From NCBI GenBank assembly GCA_000697335.1, contig JNEM01011657.1, positions 1 to 27,229 on the forward strand: DNA of 27,229 nucleotides, written 5' to 3'. Shown in pieces: positions 10,023 to 20,684 of this stretch (positions are counted from its first letter, which is position 1; every line of letters begins with the position of its first letter). The notes under the pieces are model-generated. The model was not told the DNA's origin. It was given only the letters and a program-made list of their open reading frames with translations, and did no database searches. Made by a program: the position numbers and the translations under genes. The stretch is from Conidiobolus incongruus B7586. Taxonomy: Eukaryota; Entomophthoromycota; Entomophthoromycetes; Entomophthorales; Conidiobolaceae.

Positions 10023-10855
10023 ATGACAGAATCTATTTCTTCAATACCAAAACTTAATGACAAATTAAAATCTAAATTACCTATCAATGACAAAAACACA
10101 TTATTTTCATATTGGAAACTAACTTGGAAGAGTGGGATATACACGCCCGAAAACACTTCCATTTACGCTCTTTTAGCCGGTATTTTAATGGGTTTCGGTT
10201 TCGCTACTGTCATATTCGCTCCCAGTTACAAGAGTTTGGGCCTATATATTATCTCATTGGGTATTTTCCACTTTGCAGAGTATTTCGTCACTGCTGTATT
10301 CAATCCCGATAGGGTTAAGTTGAGTTCCTTCATGTACGACCCCGTTCCCGGCTACCACTATGCTATTGCGTTCTCCATAGTGGAGTGGGCCATAGGTAGA
10401 GCTGTTTTTCCATTGTGGATTTGGAACTGGGTTTGGGTTATTCAGATTATTGGTAATTAATTTATTTTATTCATCTTAGTAATAAAATTAAGCAATTAAT
10501 TTCAGGTCTTATAATGGTAATCATTGGTCACATCTTCCGCTCTGGAGCCATGATCGAAGCCTCAACAAGTTTCAACCACTATGTCCAATACAAAAAAGCC
10601 GATGACCATGTTCTCATCACCACGGGGGTCTACCAATACAGTCGTCATCCCTCCTACCTCGGGTTTTACTATTGGTGTATCGGCAACCAACTCCTCTGCT
10701 TTAATCTTATTAGTACCGTTGCATTTGGTGTTGTTTTACACAAATTTTTCAGTGAGAGAATAGAGACTGAAGAGAGGTATCTAGTACAATTTTTTGGTAA
10801 GGATTATGAAGAATTTAGAGCGCAAGTACCTACGAGATTACCTTTTATTAACTAA
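10023..10855 (+). CDS. STE14: Isoprenylcysteine carboxyl methyltransferase
   Basis: Two exons, 10023-10452 and 10506-10855 (53-nt intron), give 259 residues, within the family range (yeast Ste14 239, human ICMT 284). The enzyme methylates the C-terminal prenylcysteine of CaaX proteins such as Ras, Rho and mating pheromones at the ER membrane, using S-adenosylmethionine. Evidence: several hydrophobic helices in the first 145 residues; then the conserved catalytic half with GHIFRSGAMIEASTSFNH, VLITTGVYQYSRHPSYLGF (the RHPSY core binds the cofactor), RIETEERYLVQFFGKDYEEF and the C-terminal VPTRLPFI. The splice phase (G|GT) joins two transmembrane segments without loss. It is convergent with the RNA-binding protein gene, 228 bp between stops. 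Confidence 0.93.
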
Positions 10856-11083
10856 TTTGACTAAAAATATTATTCACATATTTCATTTCATTATTTAGTT
10901 ACTAATGCTTTTATCTTTAATAAAAAACTACTCATTCATTTATAGTTATAGTAATAATAAGATTTAATTCTATCAATTTCCAAATTTAAGAAAATCAAAG
11001 TAATGTCAAAATAATAATGAATATAAAATTATAATTTGATTACTACATTAAAATAAAATCTATATATTTATATCTTTATATAA

Positions 11084-12171
11084 TTAATAAATTAAATTTA
11101 CATTTTGTCTATAGTTCAATTGATCAATCTTAAAATTATTCTTCAGATTTTTTTTGGTTTCTTTTTTGGATTTTTTGGTATTGGGTCTAAAAAAATAATT
11201 AATAATGGATTATAATATGAAATAATAACAACTTACTTGGGTTTAGCAAAACTTAAATGTAATTTCTTACCACCAAACTCAATATTATTAAATTTCTTTA
11301 ACGCTTTTTCACTCTCTTTGATAGATTCAAATTGAACAAATGCGTATCCTTTCTCAATTTTAGCTAACTGTCTCTTACCGGTGTGCACTTTGACATTAGG
11401 AAATTTCTCTTGGAATAATTTAGTCAAAGCTTCTTTATCCACAGGCCAATTTAAATTGTGAATGTATAGGGATTCCGATGGAGCATTGGCAGATTTCGTA
11501 GCTTTGGTGTCATCATCAGTTTTCACTTTGATTTTAATATTGTCTTGCTCAATAGACTCTGTAATAGTGATTGGACGTCCTTCCAATTCCTTGCCACTAC
11601 CCTCAATAGCCTTCTTAACACTCGATTCTTTCTTAAATTCCACCAATCCATAGCCCGTAGATCTGCGTTTCTTCATTGTAACATAGGCAGCCTTAACTTT
11701 ACCGAATTGTGACATGAATTGCTTAAGACCGTCGTCATTTAATTTGAAGGGTAAATTACTCACGGATACTACTAAGGGATTTGAAATATCGAGTTTTGTA
11801 GTGATTTGAGTTTTGGGTTTATTGAGTTGCTTAAATTCATCCTCGAGGGCTTGAAGTTCGGCTTCGTCGATATCATCATATTCTCCTAAATCTTCTTCTT
11901 GTTCGAGTTCTTCGTCTTCTTCAGAGCTCTCTTCATATTCATCATCCTCTTCTGGTAAATGTTAACACATAATTTTCATTACAAAATTCACAATAAAATT
12001 TACCTAAAGGTCTCTTAGCATTATCCTTATTCTAAATTAAATCAAGTTAATAATTATTATTCAATATAAATGTATACTTTTAATGGTTACTTGAAAAGGA
12101 CTGGATAGATCTTGAATTGTAGTATCTTTAGGTCTGAATTGACTGAAAATATCTAGCGATTCTGATGACAT
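11084..12171 (-). CDS. Two-RRM RNA-binding protein with acidic N-terminus
   Basis: Four exons, 12091-12171, 12004-12031, 11237-11951 and 11084-11186, give 308 residues. Residues 37-76 are very acidic (Glu/Asp runs). RRM1 spans about 95-170 with RNP2 VVSVSNLPF and RNP1 RSTGYGLVEF; RRM2 spans about 197-272 with LYIHNLNWPV and KGYAFVQF. A lysine-rich tail follows. The long frame starts at GTG, so the true ATG is in the first exon; phases of the 28-nt second exon agree. The last intron (11187-11236) has a strong GTAAGT donor; if retained, the protein would stop at once after KPK, losing the basic tail. Acidic region plus RRMs plus basic tail suggests a nuclear or nucleolar pre-rRNA or mRNA factor, but the exact orthologue is not recognised. 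Confidence 0.83.
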
Positions 12172-12522
12172 TTTTTATAATATTAAATTGATTAATTATT
12201 GTTCATACACTGGAAGGATTCGAATTAATTTAAAATAATTAATTTAATTTTATAATTTATGGGATTTTTTAAAATATTGAATTATTCAAACTAATGATTT
12301 ATTAGAAATAAATTGAGTGAAAATTGACTAAAAATCTAAAAAATTCATTATGAATATATATATAGTCCAAATGAAAATAATTATGATATTGTTTTTAATA
12401 AATAATACATTGACAATAAGTTTTTTATTCAAATAGACCATTATTTTACAATCAATTTTTGATTAATTTATTATCATTTTATTACAAATTATTCAATTAG
12501 CTCACTTGTCAAGTTAGTAAAA
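12172..12522. other. AT-rich intergenic spacer
   Basis: 351 bp between the start of the RNA-binding protein gene and the stop of the next minus-strand gene. It must contain the promoter of the former and the terminator of the latter. No distinct motif is seen. Confidence 0.5.
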
Positions 12523-12801
12523 TTAAAAATGATTAATGTCAACTACCTCTAAGATCCGCCAATGAGGAGCTGAAGAATTCACCACGAGGTCATCACATTG
12601 ATGTATAAGGATTCCCCAATTCATTAGTATACACAAGCGCATTATCCAACGATTACCTCTCGTAGTCAACCAAGTTTCTCCCCAGCTAACCATTACACAT
12701 AGCAGGGCAAATGCTAATCCGAATACTGATGTCTGGGGTGACTCTGCAAGGGGAACTTCCTTGAATGCTGCAGGAGGGAAAATAAAACGTAGCAGTACCA
12801 T
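12523..12801 (-). CDS. Small two-helix membrane protein, unknown
   Basis: ATG at 12801 to TAA at 12523 gives 92 residues with normal coding composition in AT-rich surroundings. Two hydrophobic segments, about 25-40 (SVFGLAFALLCVMVSW) and 52-67 (WIMRLCILMNWGILIH), are separated by a short polar loop with Arg and Thr, so it is likely an integral membrane hairpin. The C-terminal 25 residues are polar. No family is recognised. It has no visible intron. Its start lies 77 bp from the start of a possible plus-strand secreted protein, so the two probably share a promoter region. A larger spliced gene using this as one exon cannot be excluded. Confidence 0.6.
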   Translation of the reverse strand: MVLLRFIFPPAAFKEVPLAESPQTSVFGLAFALLCVMVSWGETWLTTRGNRWIMRLCILMNWGILIHQCDDLVVNSSAPHWRILEVVDINHF

Positions 12802-12878
12802 TGTAATAGTTAATTAATTTAAATAAAATATTATAACTCTGAGGAGACAGTTTATTAATACTTAGATCTGTTAAGAGA

Positions 12879-13004
12879 ATGATCAGAATAGCTCATCCAG
12901 CTATTCTGATGTGTTCTCTTTTACTTCTTTGTCCTTCTTTGTCTTATAGTGATTGTTTCAGGGAGAGTGGGACTTTAGATGTTCCTAATATACCCTATTT
13001 TAGG
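12879..13004 (+). CDS. Possible tiny secreted protein or first exon
   Basis: ATG at 12879 opens a 42-residue frame, about 40% G+C, with a convincing signal peptide: MIRIAHPAILMCSLLLLCPS followed by small polar residues, then CFRESGTLDVPNIPYFR. The frame meets a stop formed by AGG|TAA, in which AG|GTAATG could be a splice donor, so the gene may continue in an unseen second exon. No convincing downstream exon was found in the next 700 bp of AT-rich DNA. A 12-bp inverted repeat lies just after the start codon. It is divergent from the 92-residue membrane protein. No family is recognised. Confidence 0.35.
12882..12910. repeat. Perfect 12-bp inverted repeat at start codon
   Basis: ATCAGAATAGCT (12882-12893), loop CATCC, AGCTATTCTGAT (12899-12910). 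The arms are perfect and begin one base after the ATG at 12879, so in mRNA a hairpin would lie at the start of the coding region. Confidence 0.8.
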
Positions 13005-13010
13005 TAATGT

Positions 13011-13709
13011 AACTTTGACTTGCGACAATTAAATAGAAAAATGTTAATAATTTATCAATCAAATACTTATTGATATGATTAAAAAATAAATTATTTTTGT
13101 GTTTAACCTATAAAATATATAAAAGTTAGTTCATCAAATTTTAAATAAAAAAAATAATATAAAAATTTTAATTTGAAATTTTACAATATGTTAAACATTA
13201 TTTTAATAGTGGAAAACTAAATTGAATTCAACTGATTCAGTTAGAATAATACAAACATATCAATACGGAATAAATTAATCCTTTTGCAAACTTTCACTTT
13301 TAAATTTTAAATTGATTTCTAAATTTACTAAAAATTTAAATTTAACATTCAACTGAATTAATTTTGTACTTATTGTCTTTGGATTTTATCTAAATTAGCA
13401 ATTGGATAGGAACATTTTTCAATTTTTTGTTTTATTCATGATTGACATGAATCTTAAACAAATAATAATTTGAAAAAACTGTCAAAATTATTACTAAATT
13501 TCAAAAAAAATTAGATATGTTGATATTTTGAAAGGATGTATTCAATATAGTATTAAGATATTTGGAAAAAAGTCCCATAAGATTGATTATACCTAAGAGC
13601 TTTCTTAAATGTTATTAAGGGAATTAAAACCAGTCACGTTTCTAATTTATTCCAACATTTTGATCAACCAAATTCATATATATTACCTGTTTTTTACTAT
13701 AAAAAATCT
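13011..13709. other. AT-rich intergenic DNA
   Basis: About 700 bp of AT-rich sequence before the GPI-PLD gene. No open frame, exon or recognisable element is visible. The part directly before 13710 serves as that gene's promoter; a TATAAAA at about 13699 is too close to the ATG to be a usual TATA box. Confidence 0.5.
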
Positions 13710-16677
13710 ATGCTAAAACAACTGATTCTGATATTCAATCTCAGTCCCGCCTTAGGATGCGGTATGAGTACCCATATTGAAGTCAACTTGAGAGCCATTA
13801 ACTGGCTAAACAGTACTAGGACTGAACAAACGCAAAAATTCTTTGATATTTTAAAAAACTATCCAGAGAGTTGGCAAGCTGGTAGTTTTTTTCCAGATTG
13901 GTAAATTTTAAACTACATGATGCATATTTGCATTGATAATAATTATGAAAATTATTTAGGGGTTTTGGGTGTAACAAGTACCACAACGAAGCTGAAGAAG
14001 GTAACCCGCGAAATCATATAATTCCATATTATCACATTCACTAAATTTTACCACTATGGCTAGCTCATTGGCCTCCATTCCAATCCCACTACATTGAGTA
14101 TATCAGAACCAAATATGCTGACAGTTTATATCAACTTCAAACGCAATCCTATCACAATATGAAGCATACACTCCACAATGAAGGATTTTTCAAAGCTTTG
14201 AGTTTTTTGTTCGGATTAATAGGTCATGGGGTAGCAGATGTGCTATTTCATGATTTGGACCATAGAGATCAAGGATTTATTAGAGTAAATAGATAATATG
14301 TTACTAATATTACAGCTATTAAGATATTTTTTAGGCTTTTTCCCATTTAAATTTCTATCACGACTACTATAAAGCGCACCAATCTGCAGATTTTGGTGGG
14401 GAGTTGATTCTAAGTCATCGTTATGATTTAGATTATTACAATGTAATTATGATATTGATTAGACTGATTAGTGATTAAATTGCATATAGAATTATTGGTA
14501 TACACCTAGTCACGATATAGTACAAATTTATAGGAAAATGGGATATTCGCAAGGTATTATATAAATTCAATTACTCAATAATATCAATAACTGTAGATGA
14601 TTAGTAAATTCATTATTACTCAACTCCTGTATGAGTCTCGGGTTCATAGCTGCTCAATCCAATGCGAAGCAGGGTCGATTGGCATTTGGTAAATTTGATA
14701 TAGATAAATCTCCTTTTTTGATTCAGGAATTTGAGGATTATTTCAAAGGAGGTAAAATTAAATAATATAATATAATATTGTATTGTATTAATTAGTATTA
14801 GGTGTTATGAGTATGTCTTTCAACGTATACGAATGCTGGCTCGAACTTATCAACATATTATTAAAAGATTTAAAATTTGAAAATTTTTGTTTGAAAATAT
14901 TTCCGGATTACGAAACTAAACACTCGGAATTGATTCATTTTAATAGATCGAATGTAAATCAGGATAGTACGAAAGCAGTTGATTATAGTAATGATAGCGA
15001 TAACGTCATCAATGACGATATTGTTAGACCTTCATGTCAGGAATTGGACGAATCTAAGGGTATATTAAGAGTTAGATCTATTGTGGGATCCCAGAGTTAC
15101 GAACGCTTCGGCCATAATTTAATTAGCGGCGATTTCAACAATGACGGATTTCAAGATTTAGTGATCGCATCACCATACCACTTCAATCACCATGATCCCA
15201 GCACAAATATTTATTCTGTGGGTAAAGTGTCTATATACTCAGGAGGTTCTGAAATTCTAAAGCTACATCAATCGCCAAAAGTGGTATTGAACAGTCCCAA
15301 CTCGTTTAACAGTCATATTGGTTATGGTCTCAGTTTAGCAGTTTTAGATATGAATGGCGATGGTATTGACGATCTTTTAGTAGGAGCACCTCACTACCAA
15401 CCCTCGTCAAATTTAACAGAGGAGTACGCTGGTAATATCTTCATTTATCATGGTAACAAACATTGGGAAATGACAAACAATCAACATGATACAATCCCCA
15501 TTCCATCAAGTATAAAACACCACAACTACACCCAGTTCGGTTCCAAACTATTCATCATAGATCTGAATCAAGACGGGTACAAAGACCTGATAGTGGGATT
15601 ACCACATGCTACAAACACGAATGGAAACCATCTACAATCCGGTCAAATTTGCGCATTTTTCAATTCTCGCAATGGATTAAACAAATCGCCGGGATGGTGC
15701 CTATCCTCCCCAAATTCGGTAGCTTATGAACGTTTCGGATACCATATCAAGCCGAAAATATTGTTCGACAATCGCACATCTCTCTTAGTTGGAGCTCCGG
15801 GGTACCAGAATGATACTTATGTGATGTTGGGCAGAATCTACGAGGTGGAATTAGATTTGGACGGAAATCCCAAGGGTCAGAAGGTATTACTAGAAGGATT
15901 TGGAGAAAGAATGCAAATTGGAAGGTAATTATATCACTACTGGATAATATTGATATAGTGATTGATTGTTTTGTAGATCTTTCGATGTAGATTCAGATCA
16001 TCCCTCCAAATTTATGATAGTGTCTGCATCTTCCGAAGTAAATAATTATGTAGCAATTATTTTAATAAAAACTTATATCAAATTTTTAGGATACATCATC
16101 TCCATTCCTTACTCGCTGGCAAGCTGGAAAAGTATATAAATATGACTTTACACTCAACCAAATTGAACTCCTTTCAAAAGGCTATGAAAGAGGAGGTCAA
16201 TTTGGCTCTGATATTGTGTACCATTCTCAAGTTGGTTGGTGGTCCACAGAACCTGGAAAAGATGGAGGTAACTTCACTGTATTTTATGCTTGCATTTTAT
16301 TAACTATTTCAATAGAACGAGGCGCTATTCACCGTATCAACCCTACTACATCCAACCCTATTCTATGTTTCGAACCTACTACTAAATTGGGACGCTTCGG
16401 TACCTCTCTACTAATCTCGGACTTGAATGGCGATGGCACACCCGATCTTATCATCGGCGAACCTTACAACTCTCAAGACCAAAGATCGCAAGGTCGGGTT
16501 CAAATCCTATTCAGTATCCCTAAAGATTTACCGCAGCATTTCTTTGGAAGGTCATTCTACTACGAAGATTTCGTCCACAAAGGCGTAAGTGTGACTGTAT
16601 GGTTCATTCCTCTTACGGTCGCATTATTGTATTCCTTCTGGAAATTGAAATCCCCAAGTAGATCAAGGGATCATTAA
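13710..16677 (+). CDS. GPLD1: GPI-specific phospholipase D
   Basis: Ten exons: 13710-13900, 13960-14000, 14064-14284, 14335-14442, 14490-14553, 14605-14751, 14802-15924, 15977-16037, 16090-16267 and 16316-16677. All phases agree and give 831 residues (human GPLD1: 840). The enzyme cleaves the inositol-phosphate bond of GPI anchors and releases anchored proteins. A short signal peptide precedes CGMSTHIEV (17-25). Residues 17 to about 258 are the zinc-dependent phospholipase domain, with H22, D63, H79 in HWPPF, H132 and D136 in GHGVADVLFH, and HQSADFGGE (166-174). The rest is an FG-GAP beta-propeller with calcium loops DFNNDGFQDL (368), DMNGDGIDDL (440), DLNQDGYKDL (511) and DLNGDGTPDL (747). 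A hydrophobic segment at about 802-820 followed by a basic tail suggests membrane anchoring, unlike the serum enzyme. The last intron is 48 nt with no in-frame stop, so it can be read through. Confidence 0.93.
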
Positions 16678-17303
16678 AATTAGCTATCTTCTAAAATCCT
16701 AAAATCTATTTACCAATCAAAAAATGGATTTAACTTGATCGGGAACTATATAATTAATAAAAATTGACAGAATATTTATTAGTGATTAATTAAATTGATC
16801 ATTTTAACTATACTAAATATGCAAATTGATATTAAAAATTATTGGTACATTGACTGTCGATTGAATATAAAGAATGGATTGATATTAAAAATATGCTATA
16901 TTATAGAGTAAATATTGTTTGAAATTCATAGATATTCAAATTATAACTTTATACATATATACATAATTACAATCTATGATTTTCTATTGATAAATTTTAA
17001 AATCAATTGTTACAATTTTATTTAATACATTCGGCAAAAACTTGAAAAATAATATTAATAACCAATTAAGTAATAAAAAAACATTATAAATGAATCACTT
17101 AATTAAAATCATTTAGATAACGTGGAATTCCAATAATTGATGAAAAGATAATACCTCTTTATAATTAAACTTATCATTTATTTAAATCAAACTTTAATTT
17201 AATTTAATTAAACTTTTAATATTAGATTTTTTTATGAATTTAATTTTTTTTGGGAAATATTGAATTTTACTCATTTTGGATTGGAGTTTATTGAAAATAG
17301 TAG
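16678..17303. other. AT-rich intergenic DNA
   Basis: About 630 bp between the GPI-PLD stop and the promoter of the next plus-strand gene. Only A/T-rich sequence with frequent stops is visible; nothing else is recognised. Confidence 0.5.
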
Positions 17304-17311
17304 TATAAATA
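17304..17311 (+). promoter_or_regulatory. Candidate TATA box
   Basis: TATAAATA about 57 bp upstream of the start codon at 17368, a fitting distance for the small secreted protein gene. AT-rich surroundings limit certainty. Confidence 0.35.
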
Positions 17312-17367
17312 TCACATTAATTCTATGAAATAATGTCAGTAGTAAGATAACTCATTGTACTTTAATA

Positions 17368-17631
17368 ATGAATTTTATGTTCTTTATCCTCTCAGCAATC
17401 TCATTAGTTTCTGGTGAAATTTCAGTTAAAAGTCAACAGGTCGTAGAATGTCGTATTGCCGGCAACGCCGATAGAGCTCAATTCGCCCAGTTCAACGTCT
17501 GGACTCAGAGGGAAGATCGCAACAAATTGATCGTGCAAGTTAAATCCGAGGCCGAATTGGCTAAGTTGAATCAATTGGGTGCTAACTGTCAGGTCAAACT
17601 TCGTAATTTGGTTCCCAATGATTTGCAGTAA
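17368..17631 (+). CDS. Secreted M14 carboxypeptidase propeptide-like protein
   Basis: Single-exon 87-codon frame. Residues 1-16 (MNFMFFILSAISLVSG) form a signal peptide. Residues about 25-87 resemble the activation propeptide of M14 zinc carboxypeptidases: VVECRIAG as first strand, FNVWTQREDRNKLIVQVKSE matching the family's D-W...V-x-V centre, a helix ELAKLNQLG, then CQVKLRNLVPNDLQ matching the family's final strand ending in a D-hydrophobic-Q pattern. The protein stops there. No catalytic domain (HxxE...H) is found downstream. In the family the propeptide folds alone and blocks the active site, so a free copy could act as a secreted carboxypeptidase inhibitor or a chaperone in trans; this is inference. 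The two cysteines may form a disulfide. It is convergent with Rtf2. The family call rests on pattern, not a search. Confidence 0.68.
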   Translation: MNFMFFILSAISLVSGEISVKSQQVVECRIAGNADRAQFAQFNVWTQREDRNKLIVQVKSEAELAKLNQLGANCQVKLRNLVPNDLQ

Positions 17632-18019
17632 TTCAATAATTGGATATTATTGCAGTGTTAAATAAAAATTTTATTTATACTGACTCGATTTTTTATGATT
17701 ATTTTATCAATTTCAATACATTTTATGTAATCAATTAGCTGGATAGATATAGATATAGATAATGTATAGAAAATCGAATACAGAACCAATTCAGGGATGA
17801 TTAATCCTAAATCATTTTATAGCACCTCGTTTTCTAAATGAATTATGCAATCTAATATAATTATTCTATTATACTAAAACAAAACCAAGTAATAAATTTA
17901 TTCAATTTCAACAGATAAATTTATTAAGATATAGCATTCAATTAAATATATAAATTAACCGATATTATTCGATTAGAAAATTTTATAATACAGATGAGAG
18001 ATAAAAATTACACATAAGA
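17632..18019. other. Convergent 3' spacer
   Basis: 388 bp between two convergent stops. It holds an AATAAA-type signal (near 17661) for the plus-strand gene and a short hexamer repeat (GATATA units, about 17744-17760). No gene is seen. Confidence 0.5.
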
Positions 18020-18841
18020 TTAACCAAATCGACTAAAAGTCCCTTTACAGAGATAATTGGGTTCAGAAGGTTGCGCCTTAGAAGAGGATGAATAGATGGA
18101 TTTAATCGCTTCAGTCCTCAATTTGACAGCTGGGACCTCAGCCTCAGCGGAGCATTTGTCTTTAATTTTCTTACTCTTTTTATCTTCCTTCTCAGCATCT
18201 CGAGCACGTTTCTTTTCCTTCTTAGCTTTGATCTTCTCCATAATTTCGAGTAAAATCTTATCCTGCTCCTCCTGAGGTGGATAAATAGGTTTAATATCGT
18301 CGGAAGTATACTCCTTATTACATTGAGGGCATGCTAAATTATCGGTCTGTTCCAGTTCTTTGAGACCACTTTCGGAGAATGCATGACCACAAGTTTGTAA
18401 ATAAACGAATTTGTACTTGCCATTCAACACTTTAAAAGTCAAGGGACATAGGAAAGGAAATGAAGTACCCTGAGATTTGTTACTATCGAAATCGGGATTA
18501 TGTTCGAATAATATGGGTCTGACATCTTTTAGCGATCTAATGTGAATACAAATTTTATCTGCATCCCCGTAAGTTTTGGGATTTAATAAATATTCTAGAA
18601 TAGCTTCTTTGTTATAGAGTTTGCCAAGTGAACAGATGACTAATGGGCATGTCAAAGGTGCCTAATTAACAAACAAAACATTAGAAAATTGAATTAAATA
18701 CAATTTATATTGACTTACTTTTGAAAGTGCACATAACAAATATTTAGTAGCGTTAGTCAGAGTTTCATCGAGTTTCTCTTGTTTCTTAGCAGTTTTTACG
18801 AGTTCATGTCTTTTTGGAATTGTTCCTCCGTCACATCCCAT
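18020..18841 (-). CDS. RTF2: Replication termination factor 2 (Rtf2)
   Basis: Two exons, 18719-18841 and 18020-18661 (57-nt GT-AG intron), give 254 residues (S. pombe Rtf2 about 240). The N-terminus MGCDGGTIPKRHELVK is the family signature. It is followed by a U-box-like TCPLVICSLGKLYNKEAIL and a C2HC2-type RING-like region: C113, C132, H134, C152 and C155 (LQTCGHAF, CPQCNKEY). A lysine-rich stretch at about 180-210 and the tail SIYSSS, also found in the family, complete it. The family works at stalled replication forks and, in fission yeast, also in mRNA splicing; it acts in the nucleus. The long frame starts at a TTG; the true ATG lies in the first exon. It is divergent from the Tim23 gene. 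Confidence 0.94.
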
Positions 18842-19817
18842 TTTGAATTATTGCTATTGTTTTTGATTATTAATACAAAAATCTATTCAATTACCATCGA
18901 TCGTATGATTAATTTATATTTCATTTCGCATTGATTAGTTAAATTTGAGTTTATGGGATTAAAAATTCGGAAAAACCAATTCGGAAAATTCATTTATCAC
19001 CTAACTTGTAAAATATAAAAATTTTTAATATATTTTAATATAAATTAAAATCCAATTTAAATTTATAATTGCAATATAGATTCACAAAATAATATAATAT
19101 TAAATTGTTGAACTTTTAAAACAATTATTTCAATCTTTATTTTATTGATCATCATAATTTATTTTTTTTAAATATTTTTTCAAATTTATTGATATTAATA
19201 TCGTAAATACTCAAAATTTGAGAAATACTAAACTTCAAATTTGACAAGCCTTGAACTATATTCTAATGTGATTATTATAAATTTCAAAATAGTTTGATAT
19301 ACAATAATAATATCTTTAATCATTGTATATAGTACTATTTTAACTTCAAATTAATACAAATTGTAATATCCATTTGATCCATAGTTCATGAACTGTAACA
19401 AATTTTAACTTGTCCAAAAACTCAATTTATATGGGATTCTAGAATATTCTTAAATAATAGTAATAATAAGTGTATCTGATAATAGTATCAAGTAACATAT
19501 AAAATATTATTATAATTATAAAATTCAAAATGACATATATTCTGTATTAAGATAAAACTATTCTATTCATATATCAAAAGTTATAATTCGTCTTCGAAAA
19601 TTGGTTCTTTCAAATCCCATAAATTTGATTGAGCGAATGTCAATAATAAATTGAATTTGAAGCGATTTTAAATAAATTAAATTTTGTGAAATATTAAAAA
19701 TAACAAAATATAATATTATTTAAACATATTCAATAATATTATTAGAGTTTAGTAAATAGAACAAAAATAATAGTATAATATAATCTTTCATTTTATAAAC
19801 TATATATATTTATTACA
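18842..19817. other. Divergent promoter region Rtf2/Tim23
   Basis: 976 bp between two divergent start codons. Sequence is AT-rich; a slightly less AT-rich patch lies near 19580-19640. No coding frame, tRNA or clear binding site is recognised. Confidence 0.5.
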
Positions 19818-20684
19818 ATGGGTTTTTTCTTCAATACCGAACCTCAACCTAACCAACCCCAACAACATCCCAACGCTGTCCCTAGAGCCCCTGCTCATGA
19901 CGATACTCACCGTACTCAAGCTCCTCAAGTCCCCAGCACCAGACCCCAAACCATTTCATCTATCCTTGGAACAAATGATTTTGATGCTACCAAACTCTCC
20001 CCAATTGCTGGTCTCGACAAGAAAACTTTAGATTACTTCAGTTTAGAAGAATCAGGCTCCAATCGCACTACAGCTTTTGGGTTAATTCCCAGTAGAAGTT
20101 GGACCGATGACGTTTGTTACGGAACAGGTGCCGTCTATTTACTAGGTAATTTTAATACTTTTTTAGCTTGAAGGTTGTTCATAGGTTAAACTATTTGTAG
20201 GTTTGGGTATTGGTGGTTTATGGGGAGCCAGGGAAGAATTGAAAGCCTCTAAAGGTCAACCTTCAAAAGTTAGATATAACAGAATGCTCAACGGTATGAC
20301 TCGTCGTGGTCCTTTCTTGGGTAACTCAATGGGTATTTTAGGTAACTAATATTTCAACTATTATATCAACATCCTTTGATATTCATATCTCATTTTTAGC
20401 TGCTGGATACAATTTAATCAACAGTGCTGTTACTAACTACGTTGGTGAATCTACCTCTGCTGGTAGCATTGGTTCTGCTACCCTCACTGGTATGTTATTC
20501 AAATCTACTGGTAAGTTTCAAATTTAATAACCTATGGAAATATGAGCTAATTTGAAATTTAGCTGGTGTCCGTACCTCTTTAGTTTCCGGTGCCTTGTGC
20601 GGTGGTGTTGTATTCCTCTGGACCTTCGCCAATAAATACTACGAAGGCAATTTATCATCTGGATGGGGTAAAAAACTCCACTGA
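19818..20684 (+). CDS. TIM23: Mitochondrial import translocase subunit Tim23
   Basis: Four exons, 19818-20145, 20201-20341, 20400-20510 and 20563-20684, give 233 residues (yeast Tim23: 222). It forms the inner-membrane channel of the TIM23 complex that imports presequence proteins into the matrix. Residues 1 to about 95 are the hydrophilic intermembrane-space domain, rich in Pro, Gln and His, with the conserved LSPIAGLDKKTLDYFSLEE. Then follow GLIPSRSWTDDVCYGTGAV, GLGIGG, MTRRGPFLGNSMGILAAGYN and AGSIGSATLTGMLFKSTAG, the glycine-rich helices of the Tim17/22/23 family. This layout is the fungal form. All three introns (55, 58 and 52 nt) are in phase 1. An alternative in-frame GTATGT donor exists 24 nt before the end of exon 3. 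Confidence 0.96.

Noticed and set aside
10112-10312. Second-frame open stretch in the ICMT gene
   Set aside because: Lies inside the well-supported methyltransferase exon in another frame; the same applies to 10581-10763.
11462-11653. Plus-strand open frame opposite the RNA-binding protein
   Set aside because: Antisense shadow of the RRM exon; no independent evidence.
12879-13900. The 12879 frame as first exon of GPI-PLD
   Set aside because: GPI-PLD has its own ATG and signal peptide at 13710, directly before the conserved CGMSTH; joining would need an intron of about 700 nt, far longer than any other here.
17632-17700. Continuation of the propeptide-like protein into a carboxypeptidase through an intron
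   Set aside because: A GTAATT...TTGCAG pair exists, but the reading frame ends a few codons later and no HxxE-type peptidase sequence follows.
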